From assembly GCA_003217735.2 (NCBI GenBank), contig CP031587.1:1-64000 (forward strand): a stretch of DNA of 64,000 bases, read 5' to 3'. Origin of the DNA: Marinibacterium anthonyi. GTDB lineage: Bacteria > Pseudomonadota > Alphaproteobacteria > Rhodobacterales > Rhodobacteraceae. Position 1 is the first letter of the stretch; each line of letters starts with the position of its first letter. The notes beneath the pieces were generated by a model. It did not search any database and was not told the origin of the DNA. It saw only the letters and a program-made list of their open reading frames with translations. The position numbers and the translations under genes are program-made. Below, in pieces: positions 44,031 to 53,508 of the stretch.

Positions 44031-46957
44031 TCCGCCGCCGGCAGGATGCGGCGGGCCCGTTCGGCATGGGCGTTGTAATCCTCCTGCCAGTCGGTCGGGC
44101 CGTTCGACAGGCTGACCTGCACCGCCGTGACCTTGTATTCCGGGCAGTTGGTCGCCCAGTCGGAATAGTCGGTGGTGATCACGTTGGCCTGCGTGTCGGG
44201 GTGGTGGAAGGTGGTGTAAACCACCCCCGGCCCGACCCGGTCGGTCAGTTCCGCCTTCAGCGTGGTTTCACCCGAGCGGGACGCCAGCTTGATCCAGTCG
44301 CCGTGCTTGACCCCGCGCAGTTCGGCGTCGTTGGGGTGGATTTCCAGCACGTCCTGCCCGTGCCAGACGGTGTTTTCCGTCCGCCGTGTCTGGGCGCCGA
44401 CGTTGTATTGCGACAGGATCCGGCCCGTGGTCAGCAGCAGCGGGAAGCGCGGGCCGGACTTTTCGTCCGTCGCAACGTATTCCGTCACGATGAACCGCCC
44501 CTTGCCGCGCACAAAGCCGTCGACATGCATCAGCGGCGTGCCTTCGGGGTGCGCTTCGTTGCAGGGCCACTGGACGGACCCCTTTTCCTCCAGCAAGGCA
44601 TAATCCACCCCGGCGAAGGAAGGCGTCGTCGCCGCGATTTCCTCCATGATCTGGGCGGGGTGGGTGTAGTGCCAGTTCGCGCCCATGGCGTTGGCCAGCA
44701 TCTGGGTGATTTCCCAGTCGGCATAGCCGTTCAGCGGCGCCATCACCTTGCGGACCCGGTTGATGCGGCGTTCGGCGTTGGTGAAGGTGCCGTCCTTTTC
44801 CAGGAAGGTCGATCCGGGCAGGAAGACATGGGCGTAGTTGGCGGTTTCATTCAGGAACAGGTCGTGCACGATGACACATTCCATCGCCTCCAGACCGGCC
44901 GCGACATGCTTGGTGTCGGGATCCGATTGCAGGATATCCTCGCCCTGGCAATACAGCCCCTTGAACGTTCCATGCACGGCGGCGTCCAGCATGTTGGGGA
45001 TGCGCAGGCCCGGCTCCGGGTCGATCTCCACCCCCCAGGCCTGCTTGAAGATGTCGCGGACTTCCGGGTTCTTCACGTGGCGATAGCCGGGCAGTTCGTG
45101 GGGGAAGGACCCCATGTCGCACGACCCCTGCACGTTGTTCTGACCGCGCAGCGGGTTCACGCCCACGCCCTTGCGGCCGATGTTGCCGGTCAGCATGGCG
45201 AGGTTGGCGATGCCCATCACGGTGGTCGAGCCTTGCGAATGTTCCGTCACGCCAAGGCCATAGTAGATCGCGCCGTTGCCGCCGGTGGCGAACAGCTTTG
45301 CGGCGGCGCGCAGCTCCTCGGCCGGGACGCCGGTCAGCATCTCGGTCGATTCCGGGCTGTGGCGGGGTTGCGAGACGAATTCGGCATAGTGCTGGAATTC
45401 GTCCCAGTCGCAGCGGTCGCGGATGAACGCCTCGTCCATAAGCCCTTCGGTCACGATGACATGGGCCAGCGCCGTCACCACGGCGACGTTGGTGCCGGGG
45501 CGCAGGGCCAGGTGGTGGGCGGCCTTGATGTGGGGCGATTTCACCAGGTCGGTGCGGCGCGGGTCGATCACGATGATCTGCGCGCCTTCCCGCAGGCGTT
45601 TCTTCAGGCGGCTGGCAAAGACCGGGTGGCCGTCGGGCGGGTTGGCGCCGATGACGACGACCACGTCGGTATGTTCGACACTGTCGAAATCCTGCGTCCC
45701 GGCGGATGTGCCGAAGGTCTGGCCAAGGCCATAGCCGGTGGGCGAATGGCAGACGCGGGCGCAGGTGTCGGTGTTGTTGTTGCCAAAGACCGCGCGGGTC
45801 AGTTTCTGCACCAGGTAGGTTTCCTCGTTGGTGCAGCGGCTGGATGTGATCACACCGACGGAGTTCTTGCCGTATGCCTCCTGCAGCCCGCGCATCCTGG
45901 TGCCGGCAAAGGTCAGGGCTTCGTCCCAGCTGACCTCCTGCCAGGGGTCATGGATGCTGTCGCGGATCATCGGGTTCAGGATCCGGTCGCCGTGGGTGGC
46001 ATAACCATAGGCGAACCGGCCCTTGACGCAGGAATGGCCCCGGTTGGCCTTGCCGTGCTTGTAGGGGACCATGCGCACCAGCTGGTCGCCGTTCAGTTCC
46101 GCCTTGAACGAACAGCCGACGCCGCAATAGGCGCAGGTGGTGATGACGGACCTTTCCGGCGTGCCCATCTCGATCACCGATTTCTCCTGCAGGGTCGCCG
46201 TGGGGCAGGCCTGCACGCAGGCGCCGCAGCTGACACAATCGGAGGCCAGGAAGTTGTCGTCCGCCGTGCCCGCGCTGACCCGGCTGTCGAAGCCGCGCCC
46301 TTCGATGGTCAGGGCAAAGGTGCCCTGCACCTCTTCGCAGGCCCGGACGCAGCGGTTGCAGACGATGCACTTGGACGGATCGTAGGTGAAATAGGGGTTG
46401 CTGTCGTCTTTCGGGATGTATTGCGGGTTGGCCTCGCCTTCAGGCGCCCTTGCCCGGCGGTCGCCCTGCGACAACATCCCCGCCAGCGACGGCGCATAGT
46501 GGTTCACGCCAGTTTCATAGCGCACGTCGCGCAGGCCCACGGCCCCGGCCATGTCCTGCAATTCGCAATCGCCGTTGGCACCGCAGGTCAGGCAATCCAG
46601 CGGGTGATCGGAGATATACAGCTCCATCACGCCCTTGCGGATCTTCTTCACCTTCTGCGACTGGGTATGCACCACCATCCCCGGCGCGACAGGCGTCGTG
46701 CAGGAGGCGGGCGTGCCCCGACGGCCTTCGATTTCCACCACGCACAGGCGGCAGGAGCCAAAGGCTTCAAGGCTGTCGGTAGCGCACAGCTTGGGGATCT
46801 GCATACCGATTTCGGCGGCGGCGCGCATGACGGATGTGCCTTCGGGCACCGTCACGTCGAACCCGTCGATGGTCAGCGTCACCGGCGCGCCTTCGCGGGC
46901 CGGGGTGCCCATGTCGCGGTCGCCAAAGTCTTTCGGGGGAATGATGAAGTCCTTCAT
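44027..46957 (-). CDS. fdsA: NAD-dependent formate dehydrogenase alpha subunit FdsA
   Basis: 976-residue molybdenum subunit oxidising formate to CO2. The order is an N-terminal [2Fe-2S] domain (FGSCRLCVVEIEGRRGTPASC), a His/Cys cluster (DHPLDCLTCGANGDCELQ), two [4Fe-4S] motifs (CIVCNRCVRACEE and CVSCGACVQACP), the cluster next to the cofactor (CAYCGVGCSF), and the bis-MGD catalytic domains with the metal-ligand Cys in TCARVCHSPTGYGLG. The start is the ATG at 46957 with AGGAGG upstream and ATGA overlap with fdsB; the frame continues to 47170 as a shadow. Confidence 0.96.
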   Translation of the reverse strand: MKDFIIPPKDFGDRDMGTPAREGAPVTLTIDGFDVTVPEGTSVMRAAAEIGMQIPKLCATDSLEAFGSCRLCVVEIEGRRGTPASCTTPVAPGMVVHTQSQKVKKIRKGVMELYISDHPLDCLTCGANGDCELQDMAGAVGLRDVRYETGVNHYAPSLAGMLSQGDRRARAPEGEANPQYIPKDDSNPYFTYDPSKCIVCNRCVRACEEVQGTFALTIEGRGFDSRVSAGTADDNFLASDCVSCGACVQACPTATLQEKSVIEMGTPERSVITTCAYCGVGCSFKAELNGDQLVRMVPYKHGKANRGHSCVKGRFAYGYATHGDRILNPMIRDSIHDPWQEVSWDEALTFAGTRMRGLQEAYGKNSVGVITSSRCTNEETYLVQKLTRAVFGNNNTDTCARVCHSPTGYGLGQTFGTSAGTQDFDSVEHTDVVVVIGANPPDGHPVFASRLKKRLREGAQIIVIDPRRTDLVKSPHIKAAHHLALRPGTNVAVVTALAHVIVTEGLMDEAFIRDRCDWDEFQHYAEFVSQPRHSPESTEMLTGVPAEELRAAAKLFATGGNGAIYYGLGVTEHSQGSTTVMGIANLAMLTGNIGRKGVGVNPLRGQNNVQGSCDMGSFPHELPGYRHVKNPEVRDIFKQAWGVEIDPEPGLRIPNMLDAAVHGTFKGLYCQGEDILQSDPDTKHVAAGLEAMECVIVHDLFLNETANYAHVFLPGSTFLEKDGTFTNAERRINRVRKVMAPLNGYADWEITQMLANAMGANWHYTHPAQIMEEIAATTPSFAGVDYALLEEKGSVQWPCNEAHPEGTPLMHVDGFVRGKGRFIVTEYVATDEKSGPRFPLLLTTGRILSQYNVGAQTRRTENTVWHGQDVLEIHPNDAELRGVKHGDWIKLASRSGETTLKAELTDRVGPGVVYTTFHHPDTQANVITTDYSDWATNCPEYKVTAVQVSLSNGPTDWQEDYNAHAERARRILPAAE

Positions 46958-48474
46958 TCTGCAGCCTCCTTCGCAGTGGCGAAATCGTCGGGGAAGTGGG
47001 TCAGGGCGGACATGACGGGGAAGGGCGTGAAGCCGCCCAATGCACAGAGCGAGCCGTCTTTCATCGTCTCGCAAAGGTCGGTGAGGATCGGGATCGCGTC
47101 GGGGTCTCCGTTTGCGATCCGGTCGATGGTTTCCACGCCCCGGACAGCGCCGATCCGGCAGGGGGTGCATTTGCCGCAGCTTTCCACGGCGCAGAATTCC
47201 ATCGCGAACCGCGCCATGCCCAGCATGTCGGCGGTATCGTCAAAGACCACCAGCCCGGCATGGCCGATCAACCCGCCTTCCTTGTCCAGTTCCTCGTACC
47301 CAAGCTGCGCGTGGAATTTCGACACCGGCAGGTAGGCCCCCAGCGGGCCGCCGACCTGCACGGCCTTCACCGGGCGGCCCGTCGCGGTGCCGCCGCCAAG
47401 GTCGTTGACCACCTCGCCCAGGGTGATGCCGAAGGCGGTTTCGAACAGGCCGCCCTGCTTGACGTTCCCGGCGATCTGCAAGGTCGCCGTGCCGCGTGAC
47501 CGGCCCAGGCCGAAATCGGCGTAATGCTGGGCGCCCTTTTCAAAGATCACCGGCACGGTGGCCAGGCTGATCACGTTGTTCACGATGGTCGGCCGCCCCA
47601 TGAACCCTTCCAGCGCGGGCAGCGGCGGTTTCGCCCGCACCACCCCGCGCTTGCCCTCCAGCGAGTTCAGCAGCGACGTTTCCTCGCCGCAGACATAGGC
47701 CCCGGCGCCCTGACGGATCTCCATGTCGAAGGCCCGGCCCGATCGCATCACGTTCGCCCCCAGCACCCCGGCGTGGCGGGCGATTTCGACGGCGCGGGTC
47801 ATGACCCGGATCGCGTCGGGATATTCGGACCGCAGGTAGACATACCCCTTGGTCGCGCCGACGCCCAGGCCCGCGATGGCCATGCCCTCGATCAGGGTAA
47901 AGGGGTCGCCTTCCATGATCATGCGGTCGGCGAACGTGCCGCTGTCGCCCTCGTCGGCGTTGCAGACGATGTATTTCTGCGGCGCGCTCGCGTCATGCAC
48001 GGTCTGCCACTTGATCCCCGTGGGGAACCCGGCGCCGCCCCGCCCGCGCAGGCCGGATGTCTTGACCTCGTCCACCACCTCCTGGCCGGTCATCCCGGTC
48101 GCCCGGCGCAGGCCGTTCAGACCGCCATGGGCCTCGTAATCCTCCAGCGACAGCGGGTCGATCACGCCGACACGGGCAAAGGTCAGCCGGGTCTGGCGCT
48201 TCATCCAGTCCAGGGCGTCGACCGGCCCCAGGGCCTTGTCGCTGGTCCCGTCCAGGATGGCGGCCACGTCCGCCGGTTCCACCGGGCCGAACCCATGCCG
48301 CACCCCGTCGATTTCCACCTCGACCAGCGGCTCCAGCCAGATCATGCCGCGCGTGCCGTTGCGGATCAGGTCGATGTCGATGCCCTTCGCGGCGGCCTCC
48401 GCCGTGATCGCCGCCGCAACCTCGTCCGCGCCAAGCGCCTTGGCGGCGCTGTCCATGGGAATCCAGATCTTCAT
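46954..48474 (-). CDS. fdsB: NAD-dependent formate dehydrogenase beta subunit FdsB
   Basis: 506-residue NuoF-like diaphorase. An N-terminal thioredoxin-like part is followed by the FMN/NAD site (GLRGRGGAGFPTGIKW, CNADEGDSGTFADRMIMEGDP, GAGAYVCGEETSLLNSLEGKRG) and the [4Fe-4S] site ESCGKCTPCRIG. It passes electrons from FdsA to NAD+. Start at ATG 48474, overlapping fdsG (ATGA). Confidence 0.96.
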   Translation of the reverse strand: MKIWIPMDSAAKALGADEVAAAITAEAAAKGIDIDLIRNGTRGMIWLEPLVEVEIDGVRHGFGPVEPADVAAILDGTSDKALGPVDALDWMKRQTRLTFARVGVIDPLSLEDYEAHGGLNGLRRATGMTGQEVVDEVKTSGLRGRGGAGFPTGIKWQTVHDASAPQKYIVCNADEGDSGTFADRMIMEGDPFTLIEGMAIAGLGVGATKGYVYLRSEYPDAIRVMTRAVEIARHAGVLGANVMRSGRAFDMEIRQGAGAYVCGEETSLLNSLEGKRGVVRAKPPLPALEGFMGRPTIVNNVISLATVPVIFEKGAQHYADFGLGRSRGTATLQIAGNVKQGGLFETAFGITLGEVVNDLGGGTATGRPVKAVQVGGPLGAYLPVSKFHAQLGYEELDKEGGLIGHAGLVVFDDTADMLGMARFAMEFCAVESCGKCTPCRIGAVRGVETIDRIANGDPDAIPILTDLCETMKDGSLCALGGFTPFPVMSALTHFPDDFATAKEAAE

Positions 48475-48947
48475 GCGCCCGCCTCCTCCAGCAGTTTCGC
48501 CATGCGCGCCGCGTCGACGCGGCCCACGACCTTGCCGTCCACCATTGCCGCCGGTGCGCAGGCGCACATCCCAAGGCAATAGACAGGCTCGATCGTCACG
48601 GCGCCGTTGGCGGTGGTGCCGTGCCAGTCCAGCCCCAGCTTCGCCAGCACCGCCTCAGAAAGCGCATTCGCCCCCATCGACTGGCAGGCTTCGGCGCGGC
48701 AGATCCGGATCACGTGCCGCCCCGTCGGATGATCCCGGAAATCGTGGTAGAAGCTGATGACGCCGTGCACCTCGGCCTTCGAGATGTTCAGCGCCTCGGC
48801 GATCAGCGCCGTGGCGTCCGCGGGGACATGACCGGCCGCCTCCTGCAGGGCGTGCAGGATGGGCAGCAGGGGCCCTTCAAGATGCAGATGATCCGATATG
48901 ATGTCGCGCATGTCCGTGTCGGACAGCGCCGGCGGGGTCGATTGCAT
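48471..48947 (-). CDS. fdsG: NAD-dependent formate dehydrogenase gamma subunit FdsG
   Basis: 158-residue NuoE-like [2Fe-2S] protein: EVHGVISFYHDFRDHP, and the four Cys ligands in CRAEACQSMGA and CLGMCACAPAAMVDG. First gene of fdsGBACD. I choose ATG 48947 (MQSTPPALSD) with GGAGA upstream; the frame extends to 48998 without family similarity. A GATAG-N7-CTATC site lies 75 bases upstream. Confidence 0.94.
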   Translation of the reverse strand: MQSTPPALSDTDMRDIISDHLHLEGPLLPILHALQEAAGHVPADATALIAEALNISKAEVHGVISFYHDFRDHPTGRHVIRICRAEACQSMGANALSEAVLAKLGLDWHGTTANGAVTIEPVYCLGMCACAPAAMVDGKVVGRVDAARMAKLLEEAGA

Positions 48948-49021
48948 GGCAGGTCTCCGGCTGTCTGCCGTCATCCAAGCAAATGCATACCCTCGCATTC
49001 AATATGGCAGATCCGTCGTTT

Positions 49022-49038
49022 GATAGAGATCTTCTATC
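49022..49038. promoter_or_regulatory. LysR-type operator upstream of fdsG
   Basis: GATAG-AGATCTT-CTATC, an inverted repeat with seven-base spacer, 75 bases upstream of fdsG and overlapping the end of the lysR gene. The same arms and spacing occur at 49925-49941 in front of lysR itself. Confidence 0.7.
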
Positions 49039-49924
49039 GCTCCAGCTCGGATATCTTACGGGCTTCGGACAAAAGCGCTTTCAGAACAGGGGGATGGGGT
49101 TCGCGGAAGGGCGCGACCAGCCCGACGGTGCGCGACGTGTCGGCCGACCCGATGGGAATGATCTTCAGCGGCTTGCCGGCACAGAGGAACCGGGCCATGT
49201 CCGCCGGCAGCACCGTCATCCAGTCGCCTTCTTCGACATTGGCGATCAGGACCACGGTCGAGTTCGATTCGATCGTCGCCTCGGGCGAAATGCCGACCGC
49301 ATAGCAGTTCTGGTTGATGATCCGCCGGTTCTGCATGTCGGGGGTCAGCAGGCACAGGCGCTGGCCCTCCAGCTCTTCCCAGCCGACCAGCGACCGGCCC
49401 GCCATGGGGGCGTCTTCGTGGCAGATCAGCATGTAGTGCTCGCGGTACAGCGGTTCGGTGCTGACCTTGCCCATGGGTTCGTTGTCGAGATAGGAAATGC
49501 CCGCGTCCACAGTGAAATTCTCGATCATCGACAGCGCCTCGGCCGAGGTGCGCGACAGCACCGTCAGCTGCACGTTCGGGTGTTTGCGGCTGAACGCGGC
49601 GGACAGTTTCGCGGCCCATGTCAGCGCCGTCGGGATCACCGCGATCCGCAGCTTGCCGGTCAGGTCGTGACGGGTGAACCGCATCTCTTCGCGCAGCTGG
49701 CGCGCATCGCCGACGATCTTGCGCGCCCAGGTCAGCGCGCTTTGTCCTTCGGGGGTCAGACCGCCATAACGCGACCCCCGGATCACCAGTTGCACGCCCA
49801 GCTGGTCCTCAAGCTGTTTTATCCCCGCCGACAGGGTCGGCTGGGTGATCCCCAGGGACACGGCGGCGCGGCCAAAGTGTTCTTCCCGCGCGACGGCGAT
49901 GAACATCTCAAGTTTGTCGAGCAT
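49034..49924 (-). CDS. LysR-family regulator of formate dehydrogenase
   Basis: 296-residue LysR protein. The N-terminal winged helix is AREEHFGRAAVSLGITQPTLSAGIKQLEDQLGVQLVIR (residues about 12-49), followed by an effector domain beginning LRIAVIPTALTW. It lies directly upstream of fdsG in the same direction and both promoters carry GATAG-N7-CTATC, so it is probably the formate-responsive activator FdsR and controls itself. Confidence 0.88.
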   Translation of the reverse strand: MLDKLEMFIAVAREEHFGRAAVSLGITQPTLSAGIKQLEDQLGVQLVIRGSRYGGLTPEGQSALTWARKIVGDARQLREEMRFTRHDLTGKLRIAVIPTALTWAAKLSAAFSRKHPNVQLTVLSRTSAEALSMIENFTVDAGISYLDNEPMGKVSTEPLYREHYMLICHEDAPMAGRSLVGWEELEGQRLCLLTPDMQNRRIINQNCYAVGISPEATIESNSTVVLIANVEEGDWMTVLPADMARFLCAGKPLKIIPIGSADTSRTVGLVAPFREPHPPVLKALLSEARKISELER

Positions 49925-49941
49925 GATAGAGAAACCCTATC
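49925..49941. promoter_or_regulatory. LysR-type operator upstream of lysR
   Basis: GATAG-AGAAACC-CTATC immediately before the lysR start codon. It matches the site upstream of fdsG in arms and spacing, extended by TGATAGAGA in both. Its place at the start codon suggests negative autoregulation. Confidence 0.7.
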
Positions 49942-49964
49942 AAACCCGGACGGCCCGGCAAGCG

Positions 49965-52487
49965 TCACTTTGGTGACGCAGCGTCCTGCATCCGCGCCCG
50001 GATCGCCAGCTGTGCCGCCGACAGCCGCGCGATGGGCACCCGGAAGGGCGAACAGGACACATAGCTGAACCCGGCCTTGCGGCAGAAATCGATCGTCTCG
50101 ATATCGCCGCCATGTTCGCCGCAGATCGACAGGTGGATGCCCGGATTGGTCTCCCGCCCACGTTCGGCGGCGATGCGGATCAACTCTCCGACCCCCTTGA
50201 AGTCGAGCTTTTCGAAGGGATCCAGCGTCAAGGCGCCTTGCGCGACGTAGGCCTTCATGAACCGGCTGACATCGTCGCGCGACAGCCCGTAGGTCATCTG
50301 TGTCAGGTCGTTGGTGCCAAAGCTCAGCAGCTGTGCGTATTCCGCGATCTCGCCCGCGCACAGCGCCGCGCGCGGCGTTTCCACCAATACGCCCAGCCGG
50401 TAATTCACCTCGCGCCCTGTCGCCACGCGGACCCCGGCGGCGACGCTGTCCATTCGCGTCTTGACCAGCCGAACCTCGCTGCGCCCGGCGACCAGCGGGA
50501 TCATGATCTCGGGCTCGACCGGGGTGCCGACCTTTTCCGCCGCCTCGATTGCGGCCTCCAGGATGGCGCGCACCTGCATCTCGTAGATCTCGGGGTGCAT
50601 GATGCCCAGCCGCACGCCGCGCATCCCCAGCATCGGGTTGAATTCCGATATCGCGTCGATCCGCTTGGTCACCGCGCTTAGCGACAGGTCCAGCGATCGG
50701 GCCAGGTTCATCCGGCCTTCGCGGTCCATCGGCAGGAATTCGTGCAGCGGCGGATCGAACAGGCGGATGCAGACGGGCAGCCCGGCCATGGTTTCGAACA
50801 GCGCGCGGAAATCCGACCGCTGCATCGGCAGCAACCGGTCCAGCGCCGCCCGCCGGTCGGGTTCGGAGCTGGCAAAGATCATCTCGCGCATCACCGTCAG
50901 GCGCGAGGGTTCGAAGAACATGTGTTCCGTCCGGCACAGACCGATGCCTTCGGCCTTGAAGGCCAGCGCATGGGCGGCATCGGCAGGCGTGTCGGCATTG
51001 GCCCGCACGCCGATATCGCGCGCCTCGTCGGCCCAGGACATGAACTCCAGGAAGGCAGGGTCGTCATCGGCCGGCGTCATCACGATCTCGCCCAGGTGCG
51101 CCTCGCCATGGGTGCCGTCGATGGTGATCTCGTCGCCTTCCTTCAGCACGCGTCCGTCGCGCAGCACCATCTGCCCGGTCTCGGGCAGGACATCGACGCT
51201 GGACGCGCCGGTGATGCAGGGCACGCCCAGGCCGCGCGCGATGACGGCGGCGTGGCTGGTCATGCCGCCCCGTTCGGTAACGATCCCCTGGGCCAGGTGC
51301 ATGCCGCGCACGTCCTCGGGGTTGGTTTCGCGCCGCACCAGGATGCAGGGTTCCTCGCGCGCGGCGCAGGCGGCGGCGGCATCGGCCGTGAAGACGATCC
51401 GCCCCGTCGCCCCGCCCGGAGACGCGGCGACCCCGGTAAAGATCGGCTTGCGCGCGGCGTCGGGCGGCACCTGCGGATGCAGGAACCCGGCCAGGGCGGT
51501 GGGGGCGATGCGCAACAGCGCATCCTCGCGGGTGATCACCTGCGCCTGGACCAGCGAAATCGCGTTGTTCAACACCACCCGGGCGGAACAGACCGGCGGC
51601 ACGGCGTCCAGCAATTGCAGACCGTCGCACGTATGGACAAAGTGATAGGCGCGGTCCTCGCGCAACCCGGTGCGCCCGGTTTCAAGGATCCCGGCGATGG
51701 CATAATAGATGTCGGGCACCCGGTCGCGGAACGCGGTTTCAAGCCCCTCGTCCAGGTCTTCGGCGTCCAGCACGGTGCGCACGGTGCCGTTGATCCGCTT
51801 CTGCCCGGTCACCGGGTCGAACATGCGGGCCGTGCCGGTGGCGATGGCGCCGCGCGCCATCGACCAGCGGTGATCCATGACCAGCAGCGCCAGCCCGGCA
51901 TCCAGAGGCGCGCCCTGCGCATGGCGCAACAGCCGCGCCGTGACGCCTTCCCAGGCCGACGCCATCGAAGAAATCACCTTGGACAATTGTTCGGCCGGGT
52001 CCTGCGGAAACGGCTCGCCCGCTTCCTCTTCATAGATCCGCAGCGCGGCCCTGGGCTGGCCTGCGACCTCTTCGAACGGTTCGGCGTCCAGGCAGGCCAC
52101 GTCGGTCGCATAGCGCAGGATGAAGTCGAACCAGCGCCGGTCGGCCTCGGCCCGGCCCAGGGTGGCGGCCATCGCCGCGTGAAGCGGGGCGTTCAGCCCG
52201 ACATCGGGGAATTCGCGCGGCCCGCCCCAGGCGCGCTGGCCGCTGGACGGCAGGACCGTGACCAGCGGATCATGCCCGAAGGCATTGACCATCCCGGCCG
52301 CGTTGAACCGCATGCCCTCGGCGATCTGGTGCACTTTCAGAACCGACAACGCCACCGTGGCAGGGCAGGGCAGGCCCATGTCCACCAGCCGCTGCAGGTC
52401 GCCGGCGCGTTCGCCGTGCAGGTCGCGCGCGACACCGGCCGCCCGGTCGATCCGGACGACGCCTTCGTCCTGGTTTGGTATCAGCAT
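49965..52487 (-). CDS. Pyruvate phosphate dikinase-like protein with divergent N-terminal domain
   Basis: 840 residues. The central swivelling domain with the phosphorylated His (ERGGMTSHAAVIARGLGVPCITG) and the C-terminal PEP/pyruvate barrel (GIGLCRTEHMFFE, ISEFNPMLGMRGVRLGI, LSFGTNDLTQMTYGLSRDD, CGEHGGD, SYVSCSPFRVPIARLSAAQ) match PPDK well. The N-terminal ATP-grasp domain does not: I cannot find the usual Gly-rich loop (GGKG) or SGAKFSMPGMMDTVLN-type motif; instead there is SSGQRAWGGPREFPDVGLN. It is about 40-50 residues shorter than usual. It may be a PPDK with altered nucleotide use or a PEP-group transfer protein of other function. It stands alone behind the lysR gene. Confidence 0.75.
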   Translation of the reverse strand: MLIPNQDEGVVRIDRAAGVARDLHGERAGDLQRLVDMGLPCPATVALSVLKVHQIAEGMRFNAAGMVNAFGHDPLVTVLPSSGQRAWGGPREFPDVGLNAPLHAAMAATLGRAEADRRWFDFILRYATDVACLDAEPFEEVAGQPRAALRIYEEEAGEPFPQDPAEQLSKVISSMASAWEGVTARLLRHAQGAPLDAGLALLVMDHRWSMARGAIATGTARMFDPVTGQKRINGTVRTVLDAEDLDEGLETAFRDRVPDIYYAIAGILETGRTGLREDRAYHFVHTCDGLQLLDAVPPVCSARVVLNNAISLVQAQVITREDALLRIAPTALAGFLHPQVPPDAARKPIFTGVAASPGGATGRIVFTADAAAACAAREEPCILVRRETNPEDVRGMHLAQGIVTERGGMTSHAAVIARGLGVPCITGASSVDVLPETGQMVLRDGRVLKEGDEITIDGTHGEAHLGEIVMTPADDDPAFLEFMSWADEARDIGVRANADTPADAAHALAFKAEGIGLCRTEHMFFEPSRLTVMREMIFASSEPDRRAALDRLLPMQRSDFRALFETMAGLPVCIRLFDPPLHEFLPMDREGRMNLARSLDLSLSAVTKRIDAISEFNPMLGMRGVRLGIMHPEIYEMQVRAILEAAIEAAEKVGTPVEPEIMIPLVAGRSEVRLVKTRMDSVAAGVRVATGREVNYRLGVLVETPRAALCAGEIAEYAQLLSFGTNDLTQMTYGLSRDDVSRFMKAYVAQGALTLDPFEKLDFKGVGELIRIAAERGRETNPGIHLSICGEHGGDIETIDFCRKAGFSYVSCSPFRVPIARLSAAQLAIRARMQDAASPK

Positions 52488-53031
52488 TTCCAGCGCAGTC
52501 TCCCATGATCCAAGAGCCGGGGCGCGCCCCGCATGCCGGGACCGGAAGCGGTCAGGCGCCGGTGCGCGCGGGGCGACAAGGGTCTTGTCCGATCACTATG
52601 GCACGGAAATCCGGGCATTTCATCAGGTCAGTGGAATGGTCGGTGTGGGCCGGCAAGGGATCGGCAGGGGGGGCGGCAGGGGGGGGCACGGCGCGGGACG
52701 GTGCGGGGCGACGCGACCGGTGGCAGTGTTCCGGATCGCGTCGCCCGACCGTTCCAGGACCGGAAGCGCGCGCAACGGCTGGTCCTGGCCCTGGCCCCTC
52801 GATCCCAGCCTCGGGAGGAGGAAACGGGATCTTGGGGTTCGGGGCAGGTCAGGCCCGTGGTGGTATCGTGTGCAAACAGCACCTGCGGCCCCTTGTTGGT
52901 CCTGGTCCAGCGATTCCGCTTCGGGGTGGCGGCATCACATGTTCATGGTACTAGGTATACCACGTACAAGCAACCGTGGAATTCGGTTTCATTGCGAAAA
53001 ATCGCATCGGGGGTCAGATCGCGGGCAGGGG
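52488..53031. other. Intergenic region upstream of the PPDK-like gene
   Basis: 544 bases without a convincing gene. It holds long G-rich tracts (around 52650-52690) and the conserved palindromic operator at 52946-52963. The PPDK-like message may have a long leader if transcription starts near that site. Confidence 0.55.
52946..52963. promoter_or_regulatory. GntR-type operator, copy 1
   Basis: TGGTACTAGGTATACCAC. It matches 16 of 18 bases of the site at 58853-58870 (TGGTACTTGGTATGCCAC). Both have outer arms TGG...CCA. The form is like FadR/GntR-family operators. It lies 459 bases upstream of the PPDK-like gene. Confidence 0.65.
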
Positions 53032-53508
53032 TCAGGCGCGGACCAGTTCGCGCATCACGCAGGCCGGGGGGCGATCGCGCAGCGTGACCTCGCGCGCGGG
53101 GGTCCAGAGCGTGGCGTCGAAATCTGGGAAGAACGTGTCGGGGTCGTCGGCTTCGGTGTCGACCTCGGTGATGATCAGGCGGTGGGCCAGCGCCATCATT
53201 TCGGCATAGATCCGGTGCCCGCCCATGCCGTAGATCCGGTCGTACCCGGCGCCGCGGGCAAAGGACACGGCGGCCCCGACCGTGGGAAAGACATGCTCGG
53301 CCAGGCCCGGATCCCGCGACACCACGCAATTCAGCCGCCCGGCCAGCGGGCGCACCGGCAGGCTTGCCCAGGTCCGCGACCCCATGATCAGCGCGCCGCC
53401 GTCGGTTTCCTGCCGGAAAAAAGCCAGGTCCTCGGGCAGGTGCCAGGGCATCTGCCCGCCCCGCCCGATGGCGCCGTTGCGATCCCGCGCGACGATCAGG
53501 CTGATCAA
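53032..53508 (-). CDS. folA: Dihydrofolate reductase
   Basis: 158-residue DHFR: MISLIVARDRNGAIGRGGQMPWHLPEDLAFFRQETDGGALIMGSRTWASLP carries the substrate Glu/Asp region and the NADPH-binding segments, followed by IYGMGGHRIYAEMMALAHRLIITEV. The TTG start at 53508 overlaps the stop of the FolB-like gene (TTGA). It reduces dihydrofolate for one-carbon transfer, in keeping with the formate genes around it. A chromosomal copy likely exists, so this may be a second, specialised enzyme. Confidence 0.87.
   Translation of the reverse strand: MISLIVARDRNGAIGRGGQMPWHLPEDLAFFRQETDGGALIMGSRTWASLPVRPLAGRLNCVVSRDPGLAEHVFPTVGAAVSFARGAGYDRIYGMGGHRIYAEMMALAHRLIITEVDTEADDPDTFFPDFDATLWTPAREVTLRDRPPACVMRELVRA

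Noticed and set aside
43484-47335. A 1,283-residue open frame on the plus strand
   Set aside because: Antisense shadow of fdhD, fdsA and fdsB; low-complexity His/Arg/Gly-rich translation.
52488-53031. Open frames of 78-184 residues between the PPDK-like and DHFR genes
   Set aside because: No ribosome sites, no recognisable motifs and strong low-complexity Arg/Gly/Pro bias.
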